Assembly: GCF_013409575.1 (NCBI RefSeq)
Contig: NZ_JACCCY010000002.1
Location: 496,001-560,000, forward strand
Reading direction: 5' to 3'
DNA from: Macellibacteroides fermentans
Lineage (GTDB): Bacteria; Bacteroidota; Bacteroidia; Bacteroidales; Tannerellaceae
Length of the DNA: 64,000 bases
A program made the position numbers and the translations under genes. Shown here one piece after another: positions 26,825 through 36,531 of the stretch. The notes under the pieces are model-generated. The model was not told where the DNA came from. It searched no databases and saw nothing but the letters and a program-made list of their open reading frames with translations. The stretch's first letter is position 1. Each line of letters opens with the position of its first letter.

Positions 26825-28150
26825 ATGTTTGAGAATTTAAGTGAGAGACTCGACCGATCGTTTAAACTGTTGAAAGGTGAGGGTAAGATTACCGAGATCA
26901 ATGTAGCCGAAACCCTGAAAGATGTTCGTAAAGCATTGTTGGATGCCGACGTAAACTACAAGGTTGCCAAGCAATTTACCGATACAGTAAAAGAGAAAGC
27001 ACTTGGACAGAATGTGCTTACATCCGTAAAGCCAAGTCAGCTTATGGTGAAAATTGTTCACGACGAGCTGGCCCGTTTGATGGGTGGTACGGCAATCGAC
27101 GTTGAACTTAAAAGCTCTCCGGCTGTTATCTTGATGTCTGGTTTGCAGGGTTCGGGTAAAACAACCTTTTCCGGTAAGCTGGCTAATATGCTTAAAAGCA
27201 AGAAAGGGAAAAATCCGTTATTGGTTGCTTGCGACGTATACCGTCCTGCTGCTATCGAGCAGCTGCGGGTTCTTGGTGAACAGATCGGAGTACCTGTATA
27301 TTCTGAAATAGATAGTAAAAATCCGGTTCAGATTGCATTGAATGCAGTAAAAGAGGCCCGGGCTAAAGGACACGACCTTGTGATCGTGGATACCGCCGGC
27401 CGTTTAGCTATAGACGAGCAAATGATGAACGAGATTGCTGCGATCAAGAAAGCCCTTAACCCGGACGAAATCTTGTTTGTGGTAGACTCCATGACCGGTC
27501 AGGATGCAGTAAATACCGCTAAGGAATTTAACGAACGTCTCGACTTTAACGGAGTTGTTCTTACTAAGTTGGATGGTGATACACGAGGTGGTGCCGCACT
27601 TTCTATTCGTTCGGTTGTTGACAAGCCTATCAAGTTTGTTGGTACGGGCGAGAAGATGGATGCACTTGATATTTTCCACCCCGAACGTATGGCCGACCGT
27701 ATCCTGGGTATGGGTGACATCGTTTCGTTGGTAGAAAGAGCTCAGGAGCAATACGATGAGGAAGAGGCTAAGCGTTTGCAGAAAAAAATTGCAAAGAACC
27801 AGTTTGACTTCAACGACTTTATTTCTCAGATTCAGCAGATCAAGAAGATGGGTAATCTGAAGGAGCTGGCATCCATGATCCCGGGTGTTGGAAAAGCATT
27901 GAAGGATATTGATATCGACGATAATGCCTTTAAGGGAATCGAAGCGATAATCTATTCGATGACTCCGGCCGAGCGTTCCAACCCTGCTATTTTAAACGGA
28001 TCCCGTCGTGCCCGTATCGCTAAAGGAAGTGGTACCAGCATTCAGGAGGTAAATAAATTAATCAAGCAATTTGATGAAACCCGCAAGATGATGAAGATGA
28101 TGACAGCCATGAAGCCGGGTAGCAAGAAATTGCCTTCAATGAGAAGATAA
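26825..28150 (+). CDS. ffh: Signal recognition particle GTPase
   Basis: 441 residues. Binds 4.5S RNA and nascent signal sequences and docks with FtsY for membrane targeting. N domain to about residue 90; G domain with [15 protein letters not shown] (G1), [13 protein letters not shown] (G3), [14 protein letters not shown] (G4/insertion) and [19 protein letters not shown] domain from about 300, methionine-rich toward the end ([14 protein letters not shown]). Complete. Followed by folD after 20 nt. Confidence 0.98.
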   Translation: MFENLSERLDRSFKLLKGEGKITEINVAETLKDVRKALLDADVNYKVAKQFTDTVKEKALGQNVLTSVKPSQLMVKIVHDELARLMGGTAIDVELKSSPAVILMSGLQGSGKTTFSGKLANMLKSKKGKNPLLVACDVYRPAAIEQLRVLGEQIGVPVYSEIDSKNPVQIALNAVKEARAKGHDLVIVDTAGRLAIDEQMMNEIAAIKKALNPDEILFVVDSMTGQDAVNTAKEFNERLDFNGVVLTKLDGDTRGGAALSIRSVVDKPIKFVGTGEKMDALDIFHPERMADRILGMGDIVSLVERAQEQYDEEEAKRLQKKIAKNQFDFNDFISQIQQIKKMGNLKELASMIPGVGKALKDIDIDDNAFKGIEAIIYSMTPAERSNPAILNGSRRARIAKGSGTSIQEVNKLIKQFDETRKMMKMMTAMKPGSKKLPSMRR

Positions 28151-28170
28151 CACCAAAAGGAGAATATAAT

Positions 28171-29067
28171 ATGGAAGAACAACAGATGCAATTATTGGAT
28201 GGAAAGGCTGTTGCAGCCCAGATGAAACAAGAAATTGCAGCAGAAGTAGCCCAGATTAAGGCTAACGGAGGTAAAGTACCTCATTTGGCTGCCATCTTGG
28301 TGGGACATGATGGCGGAAGTGAAACGTATGTAGCCAGTAAGGTGAAAACGTGCGAAGAGGTTGGATTTAAATCTTCGCTGCTCCGCTACGAAGAAGACGT
28401 TACCGAAGAGGAATTGCTTCGTAAGGTGGACGAGTTGAATAATGATCCGGATGTAGACGGATTTATCGTTCAATTGCCGTTACCCGCACATATATCGGAA
28501 CAGAAGGTTATCGAAGCAGTAGATTATCGCAAAGATGTGGATGGATTCCATCCTATCAATGTAGGGCGTATGGCAATTGGCCTTCCATGTTTTGTTTCGG
28601 CTACACCGGCCGGCATACTGGAACTATTGAAGCGATACAACATTGAAACAAAAGGCAAACACTGTGTAGTGCTTGGCCGTAGCAATATTGTAGGCAAGCC
28701 CATGGCTACGCTGATGATGCAGAAAGCATATCCGGGTGATTGTACCGTAACGGTTTGTCACAGTCGTTCGGAAAATCTGAAGGAGATGTGTCTTGCTGCA
28801 GATATCATTATCGTTGCTTTGGGAGTTCCTGAATTTCTTAAAGAAGATATGGTCAAGAAGGGGGCTGTTATTGTTGACGTGGGTACTACCCGTATGCCAA
28901 GCAGCGTAACCAAGAGCGGATACAAGCTAACAGGCGATGTTAAGTTTGATGAAGTGGCACCTAAGTGTTCGTATATCACACCAGTACCGGGTGGGGTAGG
29001 ACCTATGACCATCATTTCTCTTATGAGAAATACCTTGCTTGCAGGTAAAAAAGCAATTTACAAGTAA
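28171..29067 (+). CDS. folD: Methylene-THF dehydrogenase / methenyl-THF cyclohydrolase
   Basis: 298 residues, slightly extended N-terminus (a second ATG at 28186 gives [10 protein letters not shown]). Interconverts 5,10-methylene-, methenyl- and 10-formyl-THF in one-carbon metabolism. Motifs: YVASKVKTC with the catalytic Lys, [38 protein letters not shown] (NADP site) and [10 protein letters not shown]. Cotranscribed with ffh. Confidence 0.97.
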   Translation: MEEQQMQLLDGKAVAAQMKQEIAAEVAQIKANGGKVPHLAAILVGHDGGSETYVASKVKTCEEVGFKSSLLRYEEDVTEEELLRKVDELNNDPDVDGFIVQLPLPAHISEQKVIEAVDYRKDVDGFHPINVGRMAIGLPCFVSATPAGILELLKRYNIETKGKHCVVLGRSNIVGKPMATLMMQKAYPGDCTVTVCHSRSENLKEMCLAADIIIVALGVPEFLKEDMVKKGAVIVDVGTTRMPSSVTKSGYKLTGDVKFDEVAPKCSYITPVPGGVGPMTIISLMRNTLLAGKKAIYK

Positions 29068-29083
29068 AAAAACGAGCAAAAGC

Positions 29084-29114
29084 TTTGCAAGATTAGAAAT
29101 AATCCCTATCTTTG
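29084..29114 (+). promoter_or_regulatory. Consensus promoter of tRNA-His
   Basis: TTTG (29084-29087) and TATCTTTG (29107-29114) exactly 19 nt apart, perfect Bacteroidales housekeeping promoter, 21 nt before the tRNA. Confidence 0.85.
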
Positions 29115-29134
29115 CACCGTCTTAAAGAAAACAT

Positions 29135-29207
29135 GGTGGTTGTAGTTCAGTGGTAGAGCACCTGATTGTGGTTCAGGGTGTCGCGGGTTCGAATCCCGTC
29201 TTCCACC
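29135..29207 (+). tRNA. tRNA-His (GTG)
   Basis: Anticodon arm CCTGA-TTGTGGT-TCAGG gives GTG. T-arm GCGGG/CCCGT with loop TTCGAAT. The extra 5' G (29135) of tRNA-His faces C73. Acceptor strands are GTGGTTG (29136-29142) and CTTCCAC (29200-29206), leaving two U-U mismatches at pairs 5-68 and 6-67. CCA is not encoded. Confidence 0.93.
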
Positions 29208-29218
29208 CAGTGCAAAGT

Positions 29219-29252
29219 AAAGAGTCTGAAACAATGTTTCAGACTCTTTTTT
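29219..29252 (+). terminator. Terminator of tRNA-His
   Basis: 13-bp stem (29219-29231 with 29237-29249), 5-nt loop, then a T run to 29252. Confidence 0.85.
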
Positions 29253-29253
29253 G

Positions 29254-29923
29254 TTCGCCCGGTTCGAACTTCAAGGCGACTATTCCGGTATAAGCTTGGT
29301 CAATTCCTGTAAGGATTAAAGTAAAGGTATAGCAGGACTGACTTGGGCAGTCAACATTTTTCAGGACGGGTCATTATTTCTGATTTTCGCAAAACCATCT
29401 GTTATCCATCATTTTTAGCGCCCAACCACCTGTATGGCAGAGGTATAACCAATGACAGATGAGGTTTTTATATCTGTCAGCATCTGTCATCTATCACATC
29501 CCCCTATCAGGGTGCCAGAGCTGATTTTGAAACATAATACCACTTCTCAAACTTCTATAGTGAGCAACTAAAGATTTCACTCCTGCAATTAGCTTCTTCT
29601 ATTAAGCCTTTTATTTTCTTCTCTTAGGAGAACTATTCATTCAACAATTGTGTACTTTGCGTTTGTCAGCTGTTGAACGCAAAGTACACAGCTGTTGAAC
29701 TTGCGTTGAACAGCTGTCAAACGAATAAGTATTCGTTAACAAAAAATTAGATCCTCGTAGAGAAATCATTACTTCCCCTAAGAGATTTGGATAAAGCATT
29801 ACTTAGTAAAGAATAAAGGGCAATTTAAATGATCTCAAATATTCTCCCAATGCGCTCCGTTTAGCTCAGGGTTATAGCAACAGACTCATTTTGATTGGTC
29901 AGATCAATAGATATAAAACGAAA
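29254..29923. other. Gene-free interval with inverted repeats and tRNA-like remnant
   Basis: No convincing coding frame on either strand. It holds an inverted repeat ATGACAGATG/CATCTGTCAT (29452-29461, 29481-29490), a cluster of hairpins at 29651-29737 (listed separately), and a stretch at 29854-29902 resembling the 5' two thirds of a tRNA (TTTAGCTCAGG then AGCAACAGACTCAT). Otherwise nothing recognised. Confidence 0.5.
29651..29737. repeat. Cluster of three nested inverted repeats
   Basis: Three adjacent dyads: 13-bp arms TGTACTTTGCGTT (29651-29663) and AACGCAAAGTACA (29676-29688); 8-bp arms CAGCTGTT (29689-29696) and AACAGCTG (29709-29716); 7-bp arms AACGAAT (29720-29726) and ATTCGTT (29731-29737). 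CAGCTGTTGAAC also recurs as a direct repeat in the first loop (29667). Confidence 0.7.
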
Positions 29924-29924
29924 A

Positions 29925-29956
29925 CGAGCCGCATCCGGAAGTCCGGATACAGCTCG
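29925..29956 (-). terminator. Terminator of rseC-rnf-galE transcript
   Basis: Stem CGAGC/GCTCG (29925-29929, 29952-29956) with inner ATCCGGA/TCCGGAT (29933-29939, 29942-29948); on the minus strand it is followed by TTTTCGTTTT. It lies 23 nt beyond galE. Confidence 0.75.
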
Positions 29957-29979
29957 TATATAGATAAGAAATACTTTAT

Positions 29980-31014
29980 TTATTGAATACCGCGCTCACG
30001 CAGTTTTAGTTGCCAGTTCCACGCAGTTACCAGTGTATCTTCTACAGATTCTTTGGCTGTCCAGCCCAATACCTTATTGGCATGTTCGGGATTTGCCCAT
30101 ACTTTCTCGATATCACCTTCGCGTCTGCCAACAATCTTGTGCGGAACTTTAACACCGGTTCCCTTTTCGAAAGCTTCGATCAGCTCGAGAACTGTAACGC
30201 CACGACCTGTACCAAGGTTGAAAATCTCCACCTTCTCTTCACTCTTGTTACCAAGCATACGATCCATTGCAATAACGTGCGCCTTGGCTAAATCTACAAC
30301 ATTTATATAGTCGCGGATACAAGATCCGTCGGGCGTATCGTAATCGTTGCCAAACACGCTCAACTCCTTGCGGATACCGATGGCAGTCTGAGTAAGATAC
30401 GGGATAAGATTTTGAGGAACGCCGTTAGGCAATTCACCTATGATACCACTTGGATGTGCTCCGATCGGGTTGAAATAACGAAGAATGATACTCTTGAATG
30501 GGGCACCGGAATAAATGGTGTCTTTAATGATCTCTTCGTTTATCTGTTTTGTATTTCCGTAAGGAGACATAGCTGGTTTAACAGGAGCATCTTCTGTTAC
30601 AGGAAGAATGTCCGGTTGACCATATACGGTGCATGAAGACGAGAACACAAGTCCTTCCACTCCGTGCTCAGGCATCAGTTCCAACAGGTTGATTAATGTT
30701 ACCAGATTATTCCGGTAATACATCAACGGCTTCTGAACAGATTCACCTACCGCCTTGCTGGCAGCAAAGTGAATAATACCCTTGATACCTGCATTTTCTG
30801 TCAACACCTTCGCCAATCCGGGTTTGTCGTTACAGTCAACTTCATAAAAAGAGGGGCGTATGCCCGAAATCTTTTCAATACCATCAACCACGTCGGCATT
30901 TGAATTAGACAGGTTATCAACGATAACTACCTCATAGCCGGCACTCTGTAGCTCAACAACGGTGTGAGAACCGATGTATCCAGTGCCTCCTGTTACCAAA
31001 ATCTTTGTCTTCAT
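29980..31014 (-). CDS. galE: UDP-glucose 4-epimerase
   Basis: 344 residues, SDR fold. NAD-binding GGTGYIGSHTVVEL at the N-terminus, SSSCTVYG (catalytic Ser), and PYGNTKQINEEI holding the YxxxK pair; sugar-binding LRYFNPIGAHPSG follows. Interconverts UDP-glucose and UDP-galactose for the Leloir pathway and surface glycans. Last in the minus-strand run, 39 nt after rnfA, so it may be read from the rnf promoter; a terminator follows. Confidence 0.96.
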   Translation of the reverse strand: MKTKILVTGGTGYIGSHTVVELQSAGYEVVIVDNLSNSNADVVDGIEKISGIRPSFYEVDCNDKPGLAKVLTENAGIKGIIHFAASKAVGESVQKPLMYYRNNLVTLINLLELMPEHGVEGLVFSSSCTVYGQPDILPVTEDAPVKPAMSPYGNTKQINEEIIKDTIYSGAPFKSIILRYFNPIGAHPSGIIGELPNGVPQNLIPYLTQTAIGIRKELSVFGNDYDTPDGSCIRDYINVVDLAKAHVIAMDRMLGNKSEEKVEIFNLGTGRGVTVLELIEAFEKGTGVKVPHKIVGRREGDIEKVWANPEHANKVLGWTAKESVEDTLVTAWNWQLKLRERGIQ

Positions 31015-31053
31015 TTCTTAGTTTAATTAAATTCTATTGTTTTAGCTTTGACG

Positions 31054-31626
31054 TTATACCACTCCCGAGAAACCCATGAATGCCATTGCTAGCAAACCTG
31101 CTGTAATTAAAGCAATGGGGGTTCCTTTTAATGCGTCGGGAACACGTGTTAGCGCCAATTGCTCCCGAATGGTTGCAAAGATAATCAATGCCATCGAATA
31201 TCCAATGGCTGTCGATATGGCAAATACAATAGATTGCATCAAGTTATAATCTTTCTGAATAACAAGAATGGCAACACCTAAAATCACACAGTTGGTAGTG
31301 ATAAGCGGTAAGAAAACACCCAGAGCCTGATACAAAGCCGGCGAAACTTTCTTCAGTACGATCTCAACCATCTGAACCAAGGCTGCGATAATAAGGATAA
31401 AGCTGATGGTCTGCAGGTAACCAAGTCCGAAGGCATCCAATACGTACTTCTGTACCAGATAGGTTACGATAGTGGCGATGGTAAGAACAAAAGTTACAGC
31501 TGCACTCATCCCTATGGCTGTATCCACCTTTTTAGATACGCCTAGAAACGGACAGATTCCAAGAAATTGAGCCAGAACAATGTTGTTTACAAATACGGCT
31601 GTGATAAATATTAATATATATTCCAT
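31054..31626 (-). CDS. rnfA: Rnf complex subunit A
   Basis: 190 residues, six membrane helices, integral subunit of the ferredoxin:NAD+ oxidoreductase (Rnf) ion pump. FVNNIVLAQFLGICPFLGVSKK contains the conserved half-membrane Cys that, with its RnfE counterpart, is known to bind an intramembrane Fe-S cluster. Length is standard. Sixth gene of rnfBCDGEA, 21 nt after rnfE. Confidence 0.96.
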   Translation of the reverse strand: MEYILIFITAVFVNNIVLAQFLGICPFLGVSKKVDTAIGMSAAVTFVLTIATIVTYLVQKYVLDAFGLGYLQTISFILIIAALVQMVEIVLKKVSPALYQALGVFLPLITTNCVILGVAILVIQKDYNLMQSIVFAISTAIGYSMALIIFATIREQLALTRVPDALKGTPIALITAGLLAMAFMGFSGVV

Positions 31627-31647
31627 ACTCTTTTACATTTAAATAAT

Positions 31648-32232
31648 TCAGGCTTTACGCAACTTATTAACGACAGCTATCAGATAGCCCAGTACGATAA
31701 AGGCACCGGGAGCCAATACAAAGATAAGCGATCCGAATTCTTCCGGCATAAAGGCGAATCCGAAGAATTTTCCTGTTCCGAACATTTCGCGGACAGCTCC
31801 AAGGATCGTTAGCGCAAGCGTGAAGCCCAGTCCCATTCCTATACCATCAAAGATAGAAGAAAATATCCCGTTTTTTGCAGCGTAGGCTTCAGCTCGTCCC
31901 AAAACGATACAGTTTACAACAATCAACGGGATAAACAAGCCCAGACTGGCATACAACGAAGGAACAAAAGCCTCCATACACATCTGTACCACAGTTACAA
32001 AGGCCGCAATTACAACAATGTATCCCGGAATACGTACTTGATCGGGTATCAGATTCTTTAACGCCGATATTACAGTATTTGAACAGATAAGAACAAAAGT
32101 TGTGGCAAGACCCATCGCCAGACCATTCATGGCAGACGAGGTTGTTCCTAGAGTAGGACACATCCCTAATAAAAGAACAAATATGGGATTCTCTTTTAAA
32201 ATACCATTTGTAAGAACTTTAAAATTATTCAT
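31648..32232 (-). CDS. rnfE: Rnf complex subunit E
   Basis: 194 residues, homologous to RnfA with opposite topology. NPIFVLLLGMCPTLGTTSSAMNGLAMG carries the conserved Cys; IVVNCIVLGRAEAYAAKNG the second. Its start overlaps the rnfG stop by 8 nt, indicating coupled translation. Confidence 0.96.
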   Translation of the reverse strand: MNNFKVLTNGILKENPIFVLLLGMCPTLGTTSSAMNGLAMGLATTFVLICSNTVISALKNLIPDQVRIPGYIVVIAAFVTVVQMCMEAFVPSLYASLGLFIPLIVVNCIVLGRAEAYAAKNGIFSSIFDGIGMGLGFTLALTILGAVREMFGTGKFFGFAFMPEEFGSLIFVLAPGAFIVLGYLIAVVNKLRKA

Positions 32233-32899
32233 GTTTGTCTCCTTCCTTTTCTGTTACGGTTTGCGAAGTTGTTTCAGTATCAGTACCTACAGATGTAGCA
32301 CCCGATTCTCCATCCCACTTTTGGGTACCAGCGTAGGCACTGTAAGCTCTGTTTACAGCATCCAGAAATGCCCGGCTCGAGATGGTAGCTGCTGTAATGG
32401 CATCCACATCGCCTCCGTCTTTGCTAACAGTTAGATTGCCGTCGGCCAATGAACGTCCCAGTACGTTTTGTTTGTTCTTGTCTGTACGGAACCATTCCTG
32501 CATTTTAGATCCGAGTCCCGGAGTTTCGGCATGTTGTAAGACAGAATAATTAAACAACTTGCCTTCTACATCGAAACCTACGATGACTTTTATTTCGCCC
32601 GAAAAACCTTTTTGGGTATTGCTTTCAACAGCAACTCCAATCAATTCGCCCCCTTTTTTTGCAGGGTAGATTAATAATGAGTCGCCATCAGCACTTACAG
32701 CTTTATAGGCTTCCTGTGTAGGATTGTTATCGAAGGGAGGAGTAACCTCCTTGATTGCATTTTCGAGTGCGGCTGCTTTTGAGGCAGCGATAGGCGCTTT
32801 CGTAAAATCGTTCACGCCTGCAAGAATTGCTCCGGCACCTGCACAAATAATGGTAAGCGACAAAAGCATGTTTGGTAAGGTAGATTTTAATTTAGCCAT
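32225..32899 (-). CDS. rnfG: Rnf complex subunit G
   Basis: 224 residues: one N-terminal membrane helix (about 12-30), then a periplasmic FMN-binding domain. AITAATISSRAFLDAV resembles the [ST]GAT-type motif where FMN is attached covalently through Thr; LQHAETPGLGSKMQ is also typical. The C-terminal tail (from about 200) is Thr/Glu-rich and low complexity. Starts 2 nt after rnfD. Confidence 0.94.
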   Translation of the reverse strand: MAKLKSTLPNMLLSLTIICAGAGAILAGVNDFTKAPIAASKAAALENAIKEVTPPFDNNPTQEAYKAVSADGDSLLIYPAKKGGELIGVAVESNTQKGFSGEIKVIVGFDVEGKLFNYSVLQHAETPGLGSKMQEWFRTDKNKQNVLGRSLADGNLTVSKDGGDVDAITAATISSRAFLDAVNRAYSAYAGTQKWDGESGATSVGTDTETTSQTVTEKEGDKHE

Positions 32900-32901
32900 G
32901 C

Positions 32902-33861
32902 TTATTTTCCTCCAAAATGTTTAGGTTTTACATAGGTGTTGATTAACGGCGTAAGCGCGTTCATGATAAGAATGGCAAACGACATTCCTTCGGGGTAGGC
33001 CCCAAACAGACGGATTACAGTAGTAATAACGCCGATTCCAACTCCGTAAATAAGCATTCCGTTTGTACTCATGGGAGAACTTACATAGTCGGTCGCCATA
33101 AAAATGGCACCCAACAGCAAACCTCCGGAAAGGGTGTGTATCAGCGGATTCGCATAAGTTCCCGGATCAATCAGATACATAATACCTGTAAAGATTGCCA
33201 CGGTTCCAATGATGGAAACAGGAATGTGCCAGGTGATGATTTTACGTACCAGCATAAATACCAACCCTAAAAGCAGGGCAATGGCACCAACCTCTCCGAT
33301 ACTACCTCCCATATTTCCAATCAACAGATCCGCATACGACGGAAGATCGCCGGCATGCTGTTTCAATCCGGCCAATACGGTTGCTCCGGTTTCAGCATCT
33401 GTGTATGTAAGCGGAAAGTTTCCGGGAACAGGCCAGGTGGTCATCTGTGCCGGAAAGGAGATTAACAGAAATACACGACCAACCAGGGCCGGGTTAAAAA
33501 TATTGTTACCTAAACCGCCAAACGACATCTTTCCGATACCGATAGCAGCAAGAGCTCCTATTACAATGATCCATACCGGAAGATTAGACGGGAGGTTGAA
33601 TGCAAGCAGCAGTCCGGTAAGAATAGCCGATCCGTCGCCGATTGTAGGTTGTTTTTTATACAGAAGCTTTTGTATCAGGTATTCAAAAAGAACACAGGCT
33701 ATAACCGAAGTCAACGTAACCACCAATGCTCCGACACCAAAGAAGTAAAGTGAAACCAGAAACGCCGGAATAAGAGCGATCAGTACACCGTACATGTTTT
33801 TACTTATCGAATCGCCACCATGAATGTGCGGCGAAGGAGATACTATAAATTTATTTTCCAT
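32902..33861 (-). CDS. rnfD: Rnf complex subunit D
   Basis: 319 residues with about nine membrane helices; second flavin-bearing subunit. The ATDYVSSPMSTNGMLIYG stretch corresponds to the FMN-attachment region in RnfD/NqrB. VSPSPHIHGGDS at the N-terminus is the usual start. Length is near the family norm. Confidence 0.95.
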   Translation of the reverse strand: MENKFIVSPSPHIHGGDSISKNMYGVLIALIPAFLVSLYFFGVGALVVTLTSVIACVLFEYLIQKLLYKKQPTIGDGSAILTGLLLAFNLPSNLPVWIIVIGALAAIGIGKMSFGGLGNNIFNPALVGRVFLLISFPAQMTTWPVPGNFPLTYTDAETGATVLAGLKQHAGDLPSYADLLIGNMGGSIGEVGAIALLLGLVFMLVRKIITWHIPVSIIGTVAIFTGIMYLIDPGTYANPLIHTLSGGLLLGAIFMATDYVSSPMSTNGMLIYGVGIGVITTVIRLFGAYPEGMSFAILIMNALTPLINTYVKPKHFGGK

Positions 33862-33872
33862 GATAACGCTTT

Positions 33873-35204
33873 TTATTGCTTTCTAGCTCTTACAATTCCC
33901 ATCACTTTGTTCTTTCCCAAACGGATATGATCCAACAGCGGACGATTAGCCGGACAAGTATAGCTGCAAGAACCACATTCGATGCAATCGGTTATATAGT
34001 TTTTTTCAGCCAGTCCCCATTCGGTAAACTCAGTCGCATTCATAAGCAGACTTGGGTTAAGTCCCATGGGACAAGCTTGCACGCATTTGCCACATCGGAT
34101 GCAATCGTATACAGGTTTGCGTACCGATTCTTCCTTGGATAGAATCAACACACCCGAACTTCCCTTTGTTACAGGAACCTCAGCACTGATAAGAGCTTTA
34201 CCCATCATGGGGCCGCCACCAATAATTTTCCCGGTATTTTCGGGGATACCTCCTGCCGCTTCGATAAGAGTCTGGATGGATGTTCCGATCCGTACCCGGA
34301 AATTAGCAGGATTTGAAACGCCTTTTCCTGTAACGGTAACAACGCGTTCAATAAGCGGCTTGTTTTTCTGTATGGCTTCATAAACCGCAAAAGCAGTTCC
34401 CACATTCTGAACAATTGCACCAACCGATATAGGAAGCGCACCACTTTTTACCTGTTTACGGATAATTGCGTCGATCAACTGTTTTTCGCCACCCTGAGGA
34501 TATTGCACTTTCAGGGGTTCAATTGATATACCGTTAAACTCTTTTGCAAGTTTTTTTAGATAATCTATAGCATCCGGTTTATTATTCTCAATCCCGATAA
34601 TAGCCTTCGAAACGTTGGCTGCCTTCATCAGAAGTGTCACGCCGATCAGAATCTCTTCTCCTTTTTCCAACATCAGAGAATGGTCGGATGTAAGATATGG
34701 CTCACACTCCACACCATTTATAATAAGGACTTCGGCTTTGCTGCCTGGAGGTGGAACCAGTTTTACCTGAGTAGGGAACGTTGCACCGCCTAGGCCTACG
34801 ATACCTGAGGCGGCAATCTTATCTGTAATTTCTTTGGCCGATAAATTGCAGGTACGAACAATTGTTGCCGAGCGGTCAATCCCCTCTTCCCATTCGTCGC
34901 CCTCTACATCAATATATACAGCAGGCTTTCTATATCCGCTAGCATCTAGGGCACTGTCAATTTTATTAACCTTTCCAGAAACCGACGAGTGAATATTAGA
35001 AGAAACAAAACCGCCAGCTTTGGCAATCAGTGTTCCCACCTTCACCATGTCGCCTTTTTTTACCAACGCCTGTGCCGGAGCACCGATGTGTTGACTTAAA
35101 GGAATGATAACCTGTTTAGGAGCATCAAGTGCAGCAATGTGTTTCCCGGCAGACAATTTATTTTCGGGTGGATGAATACCTCCGATTCGAAATGTCTTAA
35201 GCAT
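33873..35204 (-). CDS. rnfC: Rnf complex subunit C
   Basis: 443 residues, peripheral cytoplasmic subunit that handles NADH/FMN. N-terminal barrel-sandwich (GGIHPPENK, LSQHIGAPAQALVKKGDMVKVGTLIA), SLBB-like region, then two 4Fe-4S motifs, CIRCGKCVQACPMGLNP and CIECGSCSYTCPANRPL. The glycine-rich GIVGLGGATFPTQVKL and NGVECEPYL motifs of the NADH site are present. Confidence 0.96.
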   Translation of the reverse strand: MLKTFRIGGIHPPENKLSAGKHIAALDAPKQVIIPLSQHIGAPAQALVKKGDMVKVGTLIAKAGGFVSSNIHSSVSGKVNKIDSALDASGYRKPAVYIDVEGDEWEEGIDRSATIVRTCNLSAKEITDKIAASGIVGLGGATFPTQVKLVPPPGSKAEVLIINGVECEPYLTSDHSLMLEKGEEILIGVTLLMKAANVSKAIIGIENNKPDAIDYLKKLAKEFNGISIEPLKVQYPQGGEKQLIDAIIRKQVKSGALPISVGAIVQNVGTAFAVYEAIQKNKPLIERVVTVTGKGVSNPANFRVRIGTSIQTLIEAAGGIPENTGKIIGGGPMMGKALISAEVPVTKGSSGVLILSKEESVRKPVYDCIRCGKCVQACPMGLNPSLLMNATEFTEWGLAEKNYITDCIECGSCSYTCPANRPLLDHIRLGKNKVMGIVRARKQ

Positions 35205-35227
35205 ATGATTAGATTTTATGAATTATT

Positions 35228-36076
35228 TTATTCTGTTACTACAGCTTCCGCTTTTTTCTCTTTTTTAGGAGGGAAATTTAGTTCGTGTATGGCGTTTGTA
35301 GGACATACATCTACACATTTACGGCATAATCTGCATTTGTTGTGATCAATGTATGCAAGGTTGTTTTCAATTTTAATGGCATCGAAAGCACATTCTTTAA
35401 AACAAAGGGAGCAACCGATGCAGGCATTGGTACACGCTTTTTTAGCAATTACACCCTTGTCCTTATTCATACAGCTAACGAATATCCGGCGGGATTTAGG
35501 TCCTTTTTTACGGAGTTCGATCAGGTTTTTAGGGCAAGCCTTCACGCAAGCTCCGCACGATGTACATTTATCTTCGATCACTTCGGCAATCCCTGTTACA
35601 GGGTTGATGAAAATTGCATCGAAATTACAAACTGTCACACAGTCGCCGTACCCGTGGCATCCAAACGAACAACCGGTTTCCCCTCCATAAAGGCTGGAAG
35701 CAACTGCACAACTTTTAACTCCATCGTACTGATTAATTTTGGGACGAGCCTCGCAGGTTCCGTTACAACGAACAACTGCTACGGTGGCATCGGCGCTTGA
35801 AGCCTCTTTGCCTAAAATGCCGGCAACTTTTCCCATCACTTCAGATCCCCCAACCGGACAAAAGAGTCCGTCCAAAGATTCAGAGTTTACACAGGCAGTG
35901 GCAAAACCGCTGCAACCGGGATATCCGCATCCTCCGCAATTGGCTGCAGGAAGAATTTCCTGCACCTGAGCTATGCGTGGATCTTCGTATACTTCAAATT
36001 TTTTTGAAGCTAAATACAAGATAATTGCTCCAATAGCTCCGATTACACCTAGTGAAATAACAGCAATTAAAATCAT
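35228..36076 (-). CDS. rnfB: Rnf complex subunit B
   Basis: 282 residues: N-terminal membrane helix, then the CGGCGYPGCSGFATAC four-Cys cluster domain (about 48-63), then several ferredoxin-type motifs (CTSCGACVKACP, CIGCSLCFKECAFD, CRLCRKCVDVCP) plus CSFGCHGYGDCVTVC. It receives electrons from reduced ferredoxin. Second gene after rseC, with a 9-nt gap. Confidence 0.96.
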   Translation of the reverse strand: MILIAVISLGVIGAIGAIILYLASKKFEVYEDPRIAQVQEILPAANCGGCGYPGCSGFATACVNSESLDGLFCPVGGSEVMGKVAGILGKEASSADATVAVVRCNGTCEARPKINQYDGVKSCAVASSLYGGETGCSFGCHGYGDCVTVCNFDAIFINPVTGIAEVIEDKCTSCGACVKACPKNLIELRKKGPKSRRIFVSCMNKDKGVIAKKACTNACIGCSLCFKECAFDAIKIENNLAYIDHNKCRLCRKCVDVCPTNAIHELNFPPKKEKKAEAVVTE

Positions 36077-36085
36077 GGTATATAA

Positions 36086-36502
36086 TCAATTAAGTTTTTT
36101 CAAGGTAAAGATAAATTTCTTTTTGAGTTTATTCCGAAACAAATATAGTAATCCATAATATGGAATTACCGTCAACATTCCCAACAAGGCACTGGCTGTT
36201 TCTGATAACTGCATGCTGGTTCCAATGGCAATTGCCAAAACAATCAGCAGCAGCGGTATTACAAATGCATATAATACAGCCAAAAGTCCGAGTGAGCTTT
36301 CTCCACAAATCATCACCTGCTCGTTAACATGGAATCTCCCGGAATTATCTATAACCTCAATAATTTTCTCCTTGCTGTCTGATGCCGTACACATTGATTT
36401 GGCATGGCAACCGGCGCAAGCAGATTGTTGAATAATTCTTATTGAAATCAAGTTGTTTTCTATGCTCTCAATAATTCCGGTGTGATCAATTCTTTCGTCC
36501 AT
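36086..36502 (-). CDS. rseC: RseC/MucC-like protein (SoxR-reducing system)
   Basis: 138 residues: N-terminal Cys-rich segment SACAGCHAKSMCTASD (three Cys in a CxxCxxxxxC arrangement), a small beta domain, then two membrane helices (about 70-112). The RseC family is often placed with rnf genes. Heads the rnf operon; promoter box at 36532-36539. Confidence 0.9.
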   Translation of the reverse strand: MDERIDHTGIIESIENNLISIRIIQQSACAGCHAKSMCTASDSKEKIIEVIDNSGRFHVNEQVMICGESSLGLLAVLYAFVIPLLLIVLAIAIGTSMQLSETASALLGMLTVIPYYGLLYLFRNKLKKKFIFTLKKLN

Positions 36503-36531
36503 GTTTGTAAACTCGACATTACAATTCGCGG

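Noticed and set aside
33209-33748. 179-codon antisense frame opposite rnfD
   Set aside because: Shadow of an unambiguous membrane subunit gene within a tight operon.
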